A stretch of 64,000 bases of DNA from the NCBI RefSeq assembly GCF_028476545.1, contig NW_026733191.1, forward strand, positions 51,001 to 115,000, in the 5' to 3' direction. Shown here in pieces: positions 16,728 to 38,265 of this stretch. Below the pieces are notes generated by a model. It did not search any database. It was not told the DNA's origin and saw nothing but the letters and a program-made list of their open reading frames with translations. A program made the translations under genes and the position numbers. Origin of the DNA: Physella acuta. Its lineage: Eukaryota > Mollusca > Gastropoda > Physidae. The number at the start of each line of letters is the position of its first letter. The stretch's first letter is position 1.

Positions 16728-16944
16728 CAGAGTTTCTTCCAGGCATCTCTTCGGGGGGGGGGGGGGCGACGCCCTACCGCCCCCCCCCCCCCGAACGAAA
16801 TGAAATTTATATAATTTATATAGAAAATATATACTTTTAACAGTGTCCGCCCCCCCCCCCCGAAGAAAGTCTACCGCCCCCCCCCCCCCCCCCCCCCGAA
16901 AATTTCAAGTGCCCCCCGGAGAAAAAAGTCTGGAAGAAACACTG
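16728..16944. mobile_element. hAT-type MITE, family B, intact
   Basis: Starts CAGAGTTTCTTCCAGGCATC and ends AGTCTGGAAGAAACACTG, inverted ends of about 16 bp. It has a perfect 8-bp target duplication GCGTCATG (16720-16727 and 16945-16952). Core word TATATAGAAAATATATACTT is flanked by G and C runs. Non-coding. Confidence 0.85.
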
Positions 16945-16970
16945 GCGTCATGTAATATTATATAAGCATA

Positions 16971-17175
16971 CAGAGGCGTAGCGAGGGGGGGGGGGCGGGG
17001 GCATATGTCCCCGCCTTAGGGGGGGGGGGGCGCCAAAATGGGTTGGAAAAACAAATTGAAAGTTTGAGGGGGGGTGCAAATGAAAAGTTCGAGGGGGGGG
17101 TGCACATAGAAAATTCGAGGGGGGAGCAAATCGAAAGTTTGTCCCCGGGCGCCGGGAAGGGTCGCTACGCCTCTT
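16971..17175. mobile_element. hAT-type MITE, family A
   Basis: Starts CAGAGGCGTAGCGAGG and ends GGTCGCTACGCCTCTT. Flanks TAAGCATA and TAAGCAGA match at 7 of 8 positions as the target duplication. It sits 26 bp from the family B copy. Confidence 0.8.
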
Positions 17176-17276
17176 TAAGCAGAGTATGACCCACACTTCC
17201 TATTGTTACATATCGTAACAAAATTCTAGCCCCTTTTAATTATTAAAACGTTACAGAGCTCTACAACCCTACCTTT

Positions 17277-17296
17277 CTTTCTCTCTCTCTCTCTCT

Positions 17297-17362
<66 letters not shown>
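17277..17362. repeat. (CT)n(AT)n microsatellite
   Basis: CT repeats run into about 30 AT units. Confidence 0.9.
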
Positions 17363-17364
<2 letters not shown>

Positions 17365-17745
17365 TCTCACAGATAATATAGCTAGAGTAACAATGATTAT
17401 AGTCAGAATTATTCTAATTTTACATAACTTTTAGTTTTTTAAAAAAAAGGCCTATACAACGATGAATGAATGAATACATGACGTGTTTCTTAACCCTCCT
17501 CCTAACGGTATTCACAGCTCCCTAAGCCTATATTTTTTTAGACCTATGGGCTATTAACAGATACAGAGCCTCACTAGGGGGCTTAAACTACTTAAAGATT
17601 TTCAATTTAACATAATCTTTTAATTTTATGGCTATGATGTAGACCTACCTATTGGTACTGAAAGTCATAATAACACAAATTTCACTAAAATACATTAGCA
17701 AATTCATTTTAATATAAATACATTGCATATAAGTATACCTTCTAT

Positions 17746-17946
17746 CAGTGTTTCTTCCAGACTTTTTTCTCCGGGGGGGGGGGGGGGCACTTGAAATTTT
17801 CGGGGGGTGGGGGTGCAGTAGACTTTCTTCGGGGGGGGGGCGGACACTGTTAAAAGTATATATTTTCTATATAAATTGTATAAATTTCATTTCGTTCGGG
17901 GGAAGGGCGGTAGAATTTTTTCGGGGGGGGGGGCTGAGAAACTCTG
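17746..17946. mobile_element. hAT-type MITE, family B
   Basis: Starts CAGTGTTTCTTCCAGACTTT and ends GCTGAGAAACTCTG. Flanks CCTTCTAT and CCTACTAT match at 7 of 8 positions. Reversed core relative to 16728-16944. Confidence 0.8.
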
Positions 17947-17954
17947 CCTACTAT

Positions 17955-20900
17955 GTAGATCTATCAGTATAATAACTATAATACTATTAGTCGTATGCCG
18001 TTACAGATAACGTCGCTTGAGTTGAAGGAGCTGAAGGTTTACAAGTTTTGTTTTGACAATTAGCGCGACCGGCTGTTGTGTATAATTTATATAAAAATAT
18101 CGAAAAACTGGCCTTGTAGATTTCTAGGCTTAGACCAGCATTTGTTTGAATGCAGCAACACTTTAGAAATATGGAAAATAGTGTTTGAAAATGAATATAA
18201 TTCATATTTTTTAGGAATACATTTAGACAGGTGGGCTTAGTAAATTATTTTGTATCTAGATTCTAGATCTAGACTAGTCTGTAGTGAGTAGTGAGTAGTG
18301 TAGTCAGTGTGATGAGTGTTACTCACTGTAACTCAAGTCACTAAACTCAAAACTGTGTAGTCAGTAACACCACCAACCATTCAATCAACTAATGATACTA
18401 ATCTCTAACTTTCTAACCGAAGTGAAGTTTTTGTTGATAACAAATGTCAAAATGATGGCAAAAAATAAGGCATAGGAAATTATCTGGTTGATCGGTAATC
18501 TATCGTTTCGGTTTCCGCGACTTGTAATGTGAAAAACAGGTGACTCCTTAAAGTTTAATAATTATTTCACATTTTGAGGAGGATTTATGTTTTGAAAAAT
18601 ACAAAAATGTTTCCTTGTTTCATTTATGTACCTGTTTTTAAACAATTGAATTAAAAATTTTCAGTAATAAATGAAGACTAGTTATGTTTCCAACAGATGC
18701 AACCATGCTCATTTACTAAAGCAGCCATCTTGTTTATTTTTTTTATTGTAAACTTATGGCGCAAGATTCAGGGGAAGCCACTCTAACTTACAGATGGCCG
18801 CTTTTTATATAGCAAATCCTGCTCGCTAACACTGCTGTTTAAAGTTAATTTCTTGCCTATATTGATATATTTAGCCATTGATTTAGGTTTATTATTCATT
18901 TATCTATAATATTTGACACAAATATATCACAATATACTTCTATTAAAGCCTTGACACTAAGGTAACTTTTTCGGACATTATTAGCCAGGGGCGATTTTAC
19001 GTACCTAAAATTATAGATTACCAAAAAAAAGTAGTAAGAAGAACTAGAACAATGTTTAGTAGCAGCAATAATTAGCACATAGATCTACACTATAGGTATA
19101 TTACAGAAATATCTAGGCCTATAATTAATTTAAACTTAATATAATTAAATTTAGCATAGGCTAACAGAAGGGAAACAGTTTTTATTTTTTTTATTTCACT
19201 CAGTAAACAGAAATAAAATAATAAAGAATAGGCCTACAGATCACTTACAAAAACAAATAGATTTCTGCACTAGTGCATCATTATACAGTTTTTTTTTCGT
19301 TCAAAAAGTGCTTCACTATTATAATTATTTAATGTGCAGAATGTATTGATTTTCAAAGTGATTTAGGGGAAGGCTGGATGTAGAAGAGTATGGTATTTTG
19401 GCATAAATTGTGTAAATCGTTTATATCACTTAAAAATTCTAAATTAAAACTAATTAATTATCATATCTTTATAACCTAGTAATGATATAAGAGCTTAGTT
19501 AAATAATGACATGCAGCATTATGAGGATTGCCCATAGAGGCCTCCCTGTAGTACCATAACTACAAACTAATTTTAAAACACTATTGAAGTTTTTTATCTC
19601 TCTGCTATTCAGAGGCCAGAAAAATCTTCCATACTATGCAGTAACAATTCAGTGAGTTACATATATCACAGTTGGCCCCTTGTGTTTCACATAGGCCACC
19701 CTATAACACACTGCACTGATCTATTGTCTCAGGAAGTAACAGCTGCTACAGCTATCAATCATTGTTTTGATTTTTTTTTTGTCTTAAATAATACTGTTCA
19801 GTTATTTTAGCTTTGTAATAGTTCTCTACAGTAATGTCATTTCATTTTGTGATTGAATTAATATAGAGGTTGTAAATAAAAGTAGTTCAGAGTATGTAAG
19901 CTTCAAATTAAGTTTTTCCTTAAGGTGAGCAAGTTAAACTGATGAAATTTCTGCAAGGATAATTTGTGTAATGTAAGGTTAAGGTGGGTAACTCTATAAT
20001 GTTTTAAATAATTGACCGTCGTTCTCTACAGCTAAAAAAGAATATTTATAACTCAGTAAATACATCATTTTACTTTTTGTTTTAAATTGTATTCACTCTC
20101 CATTTTCTCCCCATTGATTGATATAATCATTCAAGATTTGGATGTGCATTATATAACACTACCACAAAATGCATTCAATTTCTTGGGCGTGAAGATCATG
20201 TGGCTATAATTAGTATTATTATGCACAGATTCTTTAAGTACTCAACTGAAAACCATTTTATATTTCTGTCTAGTAGTGATTTATATTTATCCCTTAGATT
20301 TAATTTCTTGTTCATAGTTTTTAAATTTCTCTGCCCCATTGCTTACCCCTCCCTGTTAATGTTTTATTACCAAATACACAATGTTTTCAACATTTTTTTC
20401 TGTCATAAATCTGCCAGAAACAAACAATGCTTTAGTAATAAATTATTTTTTTTAAAAAAAGAGTTTCCCTATTATCTGCATATTTATTAACAGAATTCAC
20501 AATTGACAACAAGGCTGCTACTGTTACATGAAAATATAACAAAACCCTAATATGTTATTAGTTGTTTTTTATGTTTAACTGGTATCTAATAATTCCTCTA
20601 TAAAACGCTTTGTGTTTTCCATTTGATATAGTGTAAATTGAATCCATTGATCTATCAGAATACTAGAACATTAAAACTGTTTTGCCCTTTCTCTAAAGGG
20701 GAAGCCCCTTTACATTTGGTAAAGGCCATGAGATTTATTTATATTTGTTTAAAAGCCACATAAATATTTCACACATTAGAAAAGGTTTACTGTATGCTCA
20801 CACTAATTTCAAAAGAACAATAAAATATTTTTACTACGAACCACACCAAAAATGTAATGAATTAGCAGGAAATCATCTGCAGAATGTATCCTGTGTGAGG

Positions 20901-21005
20901 TCCTTCTTTTATATTTGATTGTTATATACACAAAGATAGATCAAACCACATGTTAACCATTATAAAATAAAGTTACAAATAATTTTTCCTCATGTTATGT
21001 TACAG
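17955..21005. other. divergent intergenic region between SNRPC and RUNDC1
   Basis: AT-rich with no supported coding frame. An acceptor-like TTACAG ends at 21005, 23 bases before the RUNDC1 start codon, so RUNDC1 has a spliced 5' UTR. Its first exon may lie here; AAAACAG|GTGACT at about 18539 is one possible donor (weak). A dispersed repeat copy occupies 19690-19890. Confidence 0.4.
19690..19890 (+). repeat. dispersed repeat, relative of 10195-11105
   Basis: Contains TATTGTCTCAGGAAGTAACA, ACTGTTCAGTTAT and ATAGAGGTTGTAAATA, present reversed in SNRPC intron 5. Unknown family. Confidence 0.5.
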
Positions 21006-21028
21006 TAGTTGACAACTTTGATCAAGAA

Positions 21029-28914
<7,886 letters not shown>

Positions 28915-31900
28915 TCCTGTGGTCTAAAAATTTTAAGTCTCTCGGGTATTTTGAAATTAACAGCTAATGCCCAATTTCTTAAAAACCAATCATTCTGTCT
29001 CAAATTCTTTTAAGATAAAGGGTGTGAAAATAGTTATACACATAGTAAAACCTGGCATTTAAAGAACCGTAACAAATTTAAGCATTTATTTACTTATTAT
29101 CTCCCATTTATGATTTTACTTTTTTTTTTTCTCACTCCCTGCTGTATTAGAAAAGAAAATCATAATTTTTGTAGTGAATTTCTGTGAAGATGTGCAATAA
29201 TTGTGATAATAGATTTATTTTCTAGTTTTAACCAAAGTTATTTTACAACCTTCTTTGAGTATAGAATGTTGTGCCATTATTTTTAAAAGTGCTAAAATAT
29301 TATTAATTTGCAATGTTATTTTTTTTTATCAAAATGTGTAACTAAAATTGTATTCAAAATATTACTTAAAGAAAAAGTATATTTGGATTATATAATTTTT
29401 GTTATAAAAATATTTTCTCCTTTAAAGTTAAATTCAAAAACTGCTTACAATAAACAAAAGAAATACTATCTTTTGTAACTATTGGAAATTCCATTTTTTT
29501 TTTGTAGAATGAAAGTCTTTTTGCCAATATTTACAAAACCACAATATTCAGATGGCTTACACAGTATCACCTTTTGCTGACATGTGTAATTAATCCTAAA
29601 ACTTGTATTTAAAAGGGAGAAACATTTTTTAAGCTTTAATTTAACTGTTTACAGTTTTTAAGATTTCTTATTTGTAAGTATTTTATTTTTCATTCCAGTA
29701 TTTTATCAGTATTACAGTAAAAGAAAATACATAACTGCTACTTTCAGAATTATGTCCTAATCATTAGTTCATCAATAGTTTTGATAGGGTTAAAAATTCA
29801 TAGAATATTTTTATATACTGTATAACATTTGGTTTCATTAAGGCAAAAATATTTTTTGATGTTCAAGAAATGTTCAAAACCTTTCTGTTTCCATTTTTGT
29901 TAAAAGAGCATTTTATTTAAATATGTTTCAAATTATAGAAGTGTTCATAGTTTTGAAAAAACAAATTATGTTTCACTGATTCTTGAGACTTTATTAAGAT
30001 AAAAGTTCATCTGCAAGTTTTTTTAAAAACGTTCACATGTCAATATTAATGTAATCTGACTACTTAATTTGTTTTCTTTCATTTTACTTCAAATTTTTTT
30101 TGGTGCTGGTCTTTTCAACATTTTTATTTACTTGGTAATGTTGGTTTTAATAATTATTCCATAACCACATCTGTGACACTTATATTATTTACAAATTTCA
30201 AGACTGCCATAATAATTTTTATTCTGATTACCTCCCTTATTTACTCACCACTTGTTGACTGGAGATTTTACTCCTTGTTTTGTATCTCTCAATATCATGA
30301 AAGGCATAATTTGATTGGACAATTTAAAAACTTAAAAAAACTAAACTTAATTTCACTATAGCAAAAAATTTTTTTATTACATGGTATTATTGGAATGTAC
30401 ACATTTCCATGGGTGAAAAGGTTAAAATAAGTCAAATAATTTTTTTCTTAATTTAGATCTATATTATGTGGGATTAGTTACCTTTTTTGGTTGATTAATA
30501 CATTTAAAAAATGTGTAAAAATTGTATCACATTCCATTTGTTATTATTACTATAGGAAATTAAAAGTAGTAGATCTAGATCTAGTAGAATGGTCTTAGAT
30601 AAAGTAATATTTGTGTAAGTGTTGACAAAAAAAGAAATGAATTAAAATCAGTGAAACTTAAGCTAGGGAATATATGGACTTCATCCATAAGCTTTAATTT
30701 TAAAAAAAAATAACTAGTCATATTAATGTTTAGATTATGTTTATGCATTCCTTACCCATCATTCCTCTATCTATTGTGGAAACATTCTTTATTTTTTGTG
30801 TGCAATACTGTTGTGTGCACCAGATCTGCAAACTTTATGCTGTTTACATAGCAGTTTATCTCATTGTTTTAATGATAAACATTTTTGTCAACTGTGACAC
30901 CTTGCACTAGCAACTTGTGGTTGTGCATTTTATTAAGTTTGTGATTTATTATTTTGAAGCTTTAGTTATTTGCATAAAGTTGCACACCCAGCTATTTGTG
31001 ATGTGTAAAATTGTGATTGATATAAATAGATTTTTTTTGCATTGGGCCTAATACTAATAGGGTTAAAGTAAAAATTGAATCAAATTTTTTTTTAAAGAAA
31101 TAAATTTCCCTTACATAATATAAATGTCTACTAAATAATATAACCAAATGAAAAACCAGAGTTTTAAAGCCTAAGTCAACAGCTTATATGAAGTTAAGTT
31201 TGTCTGAAGAATTAACTAGTTCAGTATTGTGCTTTGTAATGGTGTAATGTTTGGTTAAGGGCATCTGTCTATTGTTAATTAGCCAAGCTATTGGTATTTT
31301 CTCCCCTGAACTGTTTTCTCAATCTGTTTTAATCTTCCTATCCTGTCCCATCCTTGTTTTATTTTATTTTTTATTAATTTAATGTGCATGTATATTGTGT
31401 TGCAGTTTTTTATTTATAAAGTGTAGTTTTTTAATTAACCAATTTAATTTTAATTTATTTATGAAATATTTTGTAAAAAAATACAATTTAAACAATGATT
31501 TATTTTTTAAAACCATTTTGTTGATTTTAAATTAAATTAAGAAAAAGGATACAATTTTTAAAAATATTGTTCCATTGTATTAACTCTTGTAAAAATTTAA
31601 AAGAAATTCACAATCATAATGATTTCATAAAATGATATATACCTATTTGGCTTATTATTCTTGATATAATTTAAATAATTTCATTATTCTAGTCATGTTT
31701 CTATACAGTGTTTATTAAACTTCTTCAAGTTTTCATAATACGAATCTCTTAACATTTGAAATTAATACAAGTATATACTACAAATTTTTCCATCATTTTC
31801 TTATAATTTAGTCACTTTAAACATTGGTCATTTTAAAAAATGCAGTATTTTTCTCATTGTTGAAACAATATTTGGTTTTGAAAAAGCATTTTAAAATTTG

Positions 31901-32660
31901 CAGTTTTATGTTGCAAGTATTTATATTATGATTATCTTCAGAAATTATTTTTGCTCTAGATTTTAAAAGCAGTTCATCGTTTTATGCTTTTAGCTATTCA
32001 AAGTTTTGTACTACTTTTAAATGTTAACAAATGTTGGAGCAGTTAGTTATCTTAGGTTGCTTAATGTACATGCATTTATTTATTGTTTTCATGCCAAGGG
32101 AGTTTTAATTATTTCTTTAAATCCTAGTCTAAAATTTATGTGTATAACTTTTTTTAAACTAGATTTTAGGAGCATAAATTTTGTTAAATTATAGGGTATT
32201 GTGGCTGTGAATTAATTGACATGTTTTGTGCTGCATTTAAAAAACAAATTCTGTCGTGTTTTAAATGATCAGATAATTAATTAAACACACAGCTTAAGCA
32301 AAGAATGCCTGTTTTTGTTTTGTATTAAAGCCTGATTCGTTCCAAGTTTTTAATGTGAACAGTGTTTTATATTTTTAGTTAGCCTTATTTAGACTTGCTT
32401 CAATGGTTAAAAGTATATCGGTAACAAAGGGCACAAAAATTGATTAGCAACTTTTTTTTTTAAAAAGTATCTTAACTTAAGCAAGTTTTTGCAACTTTTT
32501 TAAATGCCAGTTTTAACTTTTTTTTCTCATATTGTTGTCACACTAAATTAGTGTTGGGCAAAAAATAATATGCAAAGTACATGCATAATACAGATATAGA
32601 TCTTATTTATTTACATTTTATAAATAAATCTAATAAGTAATTATAGAATAATCAGCAAAA
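28915..32660 (+). other. presumed long 3' UTR and flank of RUNDC1 (T-rich)
   Basis: About 3.7 kb with no credible coding frame, no transposon copy and a strong excess of T over A on +. AATAAA-type signals occur early (near 29452). I see only low-complexity A/T words. The T-rich bias ends near 32.66 kb. Confidence 0.4.
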
Positions 32661-35600
32661 TACAGAAGTGATTGTTTCATTATAAATTTTTTATTTACAT
32701 TAATTATGTTTCGATTGTTTTTTTTTCATCAATGTACACCCTCAGTTTCCCTCATGTTAAATAAACTCAATGTACAAAATTCTTAATTATCAGCATCGGT
32801 AAAAATCAACACACAACAAGCCTTCAAACAACGTAGTAAGTTAAAATGTCTTTCTTTTTTAATTATAAAAAGAAATAATACAAAAAAAAGGAATAAATTA
32901 ACCTTTGAAAATTAACATTTTTTATGCATGAACTGAACAAATTATGAAAATCTATAATCACATTGATTTTATAACACAATTGGACAAAAACAAATTGGCA
33001 CTGGAAATATTATTTAAAATATGTGGACATGTGAACATTTTGATGTGGGTTGGCAAGACTGATTGATGGGGGAGAAATTGTTATATGAATTATGTATGTA
33101 TGTCAGGAGAAAAGACGTCATGATATTTATACAGCAGTTTAAACAACAAGAAGTAAACAAGCAAGCCAGAAGACTGTTTTGGTGAATTTTTTTCTTAAAA
33201 TATGTCACTGACAGCATTTAAAATGTATTCACACACAAGCTAAAAATGTGAAAAAAATAGAAACATTAATTCACTTGTCATGTAGTGTAGACTATCCTGC
33301 TTTTCCAATAAATTTACCTTATTCCATTATAAAAAGAACATAACAGAACCTAACATTTATTTAAATAAAAAATACTTGAGTAAAACAATTTGTAAACAGA
33401 AATATAAAAGAAAACCTCTAATTGTTAATAGAGAACTTATCAAAGATTCAAAGCTAGTATAAAGTGCTGAGGAAACTAAAAGATGTGCAAGAATCACAAG
33501 GATTGAAAAAAAACTAAACCAACCAACAGGGATAAAAATTCAGAATTTGTGTAAATGATAAAATAGAAAAACAAATAGTGTAGTAGTCCCCCTTGTAAAG
33601 ACGCATGCATTTTTACAAAATTTGGCACACAATTCACCACAGAAAACAAAATACAATTTGTACACAATTTGGCACACTATTCACTGTAAAGACACATGCA
33701 TTTCTACATGAAATTTTTTAAGTATGAGATTTTTTTTTTTTTGAATACATTGCAAAAAAGCAAGACCAATTAAAAATGAAGATATTGCTAACAAAACAGT
33801 TTGGCATTTGTTATAAAATTTGACACGAATTTAATACAAAAACAACCAACATTAAATAAATGAGAAATCCTAAAGAAAATATATGCGTACATCAACACAA
33901 TACCTTTTGTGAACCCAGAGGATTCCTATACCAGCTAATTTACATTTTGACACTGTAAATATTGCTTTTTTATGAAAACAAAAACATTTTTATATTGATA
34001 AATTTGTGTGGTATTTAATATTTTTTTTAAAATAATGTAAGCACTAAATAGTTATTCCAGTTGTTGGATTAATCTAGAATTTATGAAAAAGTCCACAGAA
34101 AAGATTAAGTTATGAAAATTAAAAATTTTTTTTGGTAATAGAATGTAAAAAAAAAAAAACTGAAAAATACTTGGGATGGCTAAGTATCTTAGCAGCTTTC
34201 CTGTAAACCCTGTCTATAAACATTATATAGATGTTATTTATACATGTAAAACCCTGTTGGTATGTAGTTATAATTGTGATTGTCTTCCCTCCTCCTCCAA
34301 ATAAAAAACCATTAAATTAAACTATGAGCCTGATTTACCTTTAAGTAAAAATGTGAAAATAAAATGAAATTTTATAAATGGAATATAACAATTAAAAAAA
34401 ATAATTGAAAATAGAAGCTTTATAATTATGTATCTACATCTTCAAACAAATATAACATTTAAAAAAAAATGTATGGCAAGTGTAAGAAGTTTTCATTTAT
34501 TCGTTTTAGTTTTGAAAAAGTGTTGTTTTCTTTCTTGATTTGTTTTAGTTTTTTTTTAAAGTGTTGTTTTCTTTCTTGATTCTAATAAGAATACTACTTT
34601 CTTTCCCATACGTTAAAAAAATCTTACAAGCAAGGAAGACAACCAACTAAATTAAAATTACTTTAAAAAAGCCAATTAAAAACAAGACAAGACGAAATAA
34701 CATGCACAATCAAAAAGGCAATCAGGAATGTGAGCTATTACAAAAATGAGCAACCACATATAAATATATAAATAAATGTATTTTTTACGAATAGAAAGCC
34801 AAGGCATTCAGTATATAAAAAACATACCATCAAACAGCTGAAGGGACTTGTAGAATAGCTAAGACTAACAAAAATTGTATCATGCTTAGTGAGATCATAA
34901 ATATTTTCCTCTTAATGGTTTGAGCAGATATGAAATATGTCAGTCTATATGTTGTATGTAAATATATTTATTTTAGTTTCCCTAATAAGTAAAACTCAAA
35001 AAAAAAATTAAAAAACTAACTTAAATTATTTAGAAAAAAAAAAGGTTTAAACAAACCAAATGTACAGTTTAAAAATCAATGATATGAGCAAACAAAAGTA
35101 AAAATAAATTTTTAAATAAAAGGAATAAAAATAATATGGCAAAAAATCTCAGACCTATTATGTAATTTCACAAAGTAATATTAAAATTGAAAGGAATGTA
35201 GAATGGGAATTAAAAAAAATTAAATTCTTGAGCATGCTACAACAAGCAACTTGTTTGATTTATTGGTACATGGAAGGAGGTTAAAAAAAATGTTCCTGGC
35301 ATTTTCAAAGTTAATATTTTCCTCTACAAGTATTTCTAAGTTTTTATGTCACTAAATGAAAACAATAGTTTTACTAAAGTTCTCAAAACTACAAAGTTAA
35401 GATTATTTAAAAGAGAGGTCTTCTATAAAAGCTTTAAATTCTATCAAACAAAAAATAAAGTTTGCTTAATTTATACCAGTAATATGCATTATTTAAAGAT
35501 GTAGTGAAAAAATTTAAAATATCTAAATAAATTCTTAAAGCCTTTTAATTTTATACATTTCCAAATAATTTTTAAAAAAAAATCTAATTAAGTATGTAAA

Positions 35601-35661
35601 GATGTTTTACAAAATAAAATAAAAAGAATGAGTGGTAACCTTGACCTTCAGTCAAGTAACT

Positions 35662-36369
35662 AAAAGAAGCTTTAGAACACGCAGCAAACCTCCTGTCAGA
35701 ACACCCTGAATCACCGAATAGTCAGATTGTATTCCTTACAGATGCCAAATCAGTCCTACAATCCCTACAAAATCCGGAGTCCTATATTCAAACACTTATG
35801 ACAGCACTAGAGAGGCTTAAATATACCTGCAGCAGAATTGTGCTACAGTGGATCCCGGGCCACTGCCAGATCCAGGGAAACGAGATCGCAGACCAGCTGG
35901 CAAAAATTGGGGGAAAGAAACCACAACCGGAAATTTCGCTACACCCAAAAGAAATAAAAAGAATAATTAAAAACAAACAAACGCAAATGTGGTCTGTCAC
36001 ACACCCTCACTACATTAAAGACGACGGCTATTACAATTTAACACGAAAACAACAATACATAATCTTTCGACTCAGAACAGGCCACAACAGACTAAATCAA
36101 CACATGCACAAAAAACTGAAGGTTGGGTGTAGCGAAATGTGCCCTTGTGGCAAGGCCCCGGAAAACACTGAACACGTACTCCAGGATTGTACTCTGTATA
36201 GCCAGGCAAGAGGCAGACACTGGCCCCAGCCCACCCCACTCAGGGAAAAATTATATGGGACACCTGACAAACTGGAAACCACAGTCCGGTTTGTCCACGA
36301 AGTTGGTCTTGTTGTCTGAATCCTCCACCATATTCAAAAATTAAGAACGAAGAAGAAGAAGAAGAAGAA
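35662..36369 (+). mobile_element. 5'-truncated LINE 3' end with RNase H domain and (GAA)n tail
   Basis: The open frame runs from the left edge to a stop at 36317-36319. It has the RNase H words IVFLTDAKSVLQSLQ and IVLQWIPGHCQIQGNEIADQ (catalytic Asp, then the HxxxxNExAD block). A Cys/His-rich tail follows (CSEMCPCGKAPENTEHVLQD), typical of I/Jockey-like non-LTR elements. The element ends in about seven GAA units and is flanked by an 11-bp target duplication GTCAAGTAACT (35651-35661 and 36370-36380). The frame is uninterrupted, so the insertion is young. It sits in the presumed BMAL1 3' UTR, antisense to it. GC content is well above the surroundings. Confidence 0.85.
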
Positions 36370-36865
36370 GTCAAGTAACTGTTTACTTTACAGTCCTCCC
36401 ACATAACAAGATTGATCTCAACTAGGAGCTGTGACATTACTTTTCTAAAGGTTATCTAATCTGTATTGATGTTGTAATTATTTTTATCCCTCCCTCTCTC
36501 TTCTAGCGTCAAACAAATTGTTAAAAATAAAACCTAGAGAAAAATCAGCAAGAATAAGCTTGGCTTGTGAGCAAGCAATGGACTTGCAGCACCAATTTAC
36601 TTTCAAACCAATCATTAACCACAGCCATTTAAAAGCATGCTGAGCTCTATTCCATGGCCTAGATTTTTACCATTTAAACTTTACTAAAAATTGAACCTTT
36701 TTCATATACAAGGAGTGTCTAAATCAATATAATTGTAGGTGGAATATAATTATAAAATCAATTCAACAGCTTTGATGTTTTAACACTCAAAATAAGAAAA
36801 ATGTAAAGCTGTTTTATAAAGAAAAATAATTGTAACATATGTAACGCCCTATAGGTTGATGATAT

Positions 36866-37060
36866 TGTGTGTCCTAGCGGTAGAGCGATAGATTGCTAAC
36901 CAGAAAATCTTGAGATTGAATCTGAGTTCAAGTCAGTGGAACATCCCTGTGTCCATCCAGCTCTGATGGGTACTTAACTCACGTTAGGGAGAGTAAAGGC
37001 GTCTGGGCATAGGTCAAGAAACATGAGAACTCTTCTTCAACAGTGCAACGGATTGCTAGG
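36866..37060 (+). mobile_element. tRNA-derived SINE type 1
   Basis: The head GTGTCCTAGCGGTAGAGCGA is an A-box-like tRNA start. A decayed B box follows (GAGATTGAATCTGAG). The body has CCAGCTCTGATGGGTACTTA and ACTCACGTTAGGGAGAGTAA. Confidence 0.7.
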
Positions 37061-38102
37061 TCTAAAGAGGAATCTTTTATAGATTGTCTATAATTTTTAA
37101 GATAAGTTAAGAAAAAACAAATGGTATTTGTAACTGAGACTTATAAAATTAGAAAGTAAGCTGAAATATGGGCTCAATATATCCTTTTGTAACTATTTCA
37201 GAATCCAGAAAATTACCTGTTAGTACTGGTTAAAATGTTAATAAGTAATGCGGCTCTTGTAATATAAGCCTATGGGTTATAGTTAACTGTCTTTTAGTAG
37301 TAGGAAAAAATTAAATTTTGTTGAAATAAAGAAAGTTTCAAAGCAAAACAAATAAAAAAATAAAATAATAATTTACAGCCTTAAAAATGAACATAATAAA
37401 TTAAATACAGCAGAATTTAAAAAAAAACAAAAAAAAACATGGCTTTAGTAAGAAAGAAACTACTTCTGTATGTGAATATGTAGACCAAAAATGTATCTGA
37501 AAATAAGCTTTTAATGTGAAATAAAACTGTACTAGCCTTGACATACCACACATAATTTTCTTATAACCAGTTTTTAAAGCAGTTCACAAGCTTAATAACA
37601 TCATAAACCTGCTAACTTGTTTTATATCAGGGCTTGGCTGGGGAGGTGGAGATAACTAATTCAGAGCCCACCCATGGATATGCCACTTTTTTTTTAAAAA
37701 TAAATTTATTCAGATTATAAGATGGCCAATCAAGTTGAAAGACTCAACTAAGGGACAGATGTATCCTACGCTGAAAAAGCTTGATCACTAACACTTAAGA
37801 GTCTGCTTATACAACATATGCATACACTGTTTCATCACAATATTTTATTTAAAATATTTCTACTAGATAAATAAAAATCTCAAATGTTTTATCACAAGTC
37901 AAAAATAAAACTGTTCTATTAAATGAAAAAATTTTTTTTTTTTAAATTAGTCAGATTTTAATGAATACGTGAGGTGATAAAATACTGGTAAAAAACTTCA
38001 GTTTTAAAACTAAATATCAGTACACAATATTTTTTTTTACATTGAACAATGGGATGCAGTGGCATAGGCAGGATCTTGCTTAGAGGGATTACAAGATGAT
38101 TC

Positions 38103-38104
<2 letters not shown>

Positions 38105-38171
<67 letters not shown>

Positions 38172-38265
38172 ATATATATACATATACATGCATATATTAT
38201 ATATATATATATACATATATTATATATATATACACATACATTATATATACATATATGTGTGTTTT
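38105..38265. repeat. (TA)n microsatellite with variant units
   Basis: A pure AT run to about 38155, then TATATACATATATTATATAT-type variants. Reading frames across it are artefacts. Confidence 0.9.
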
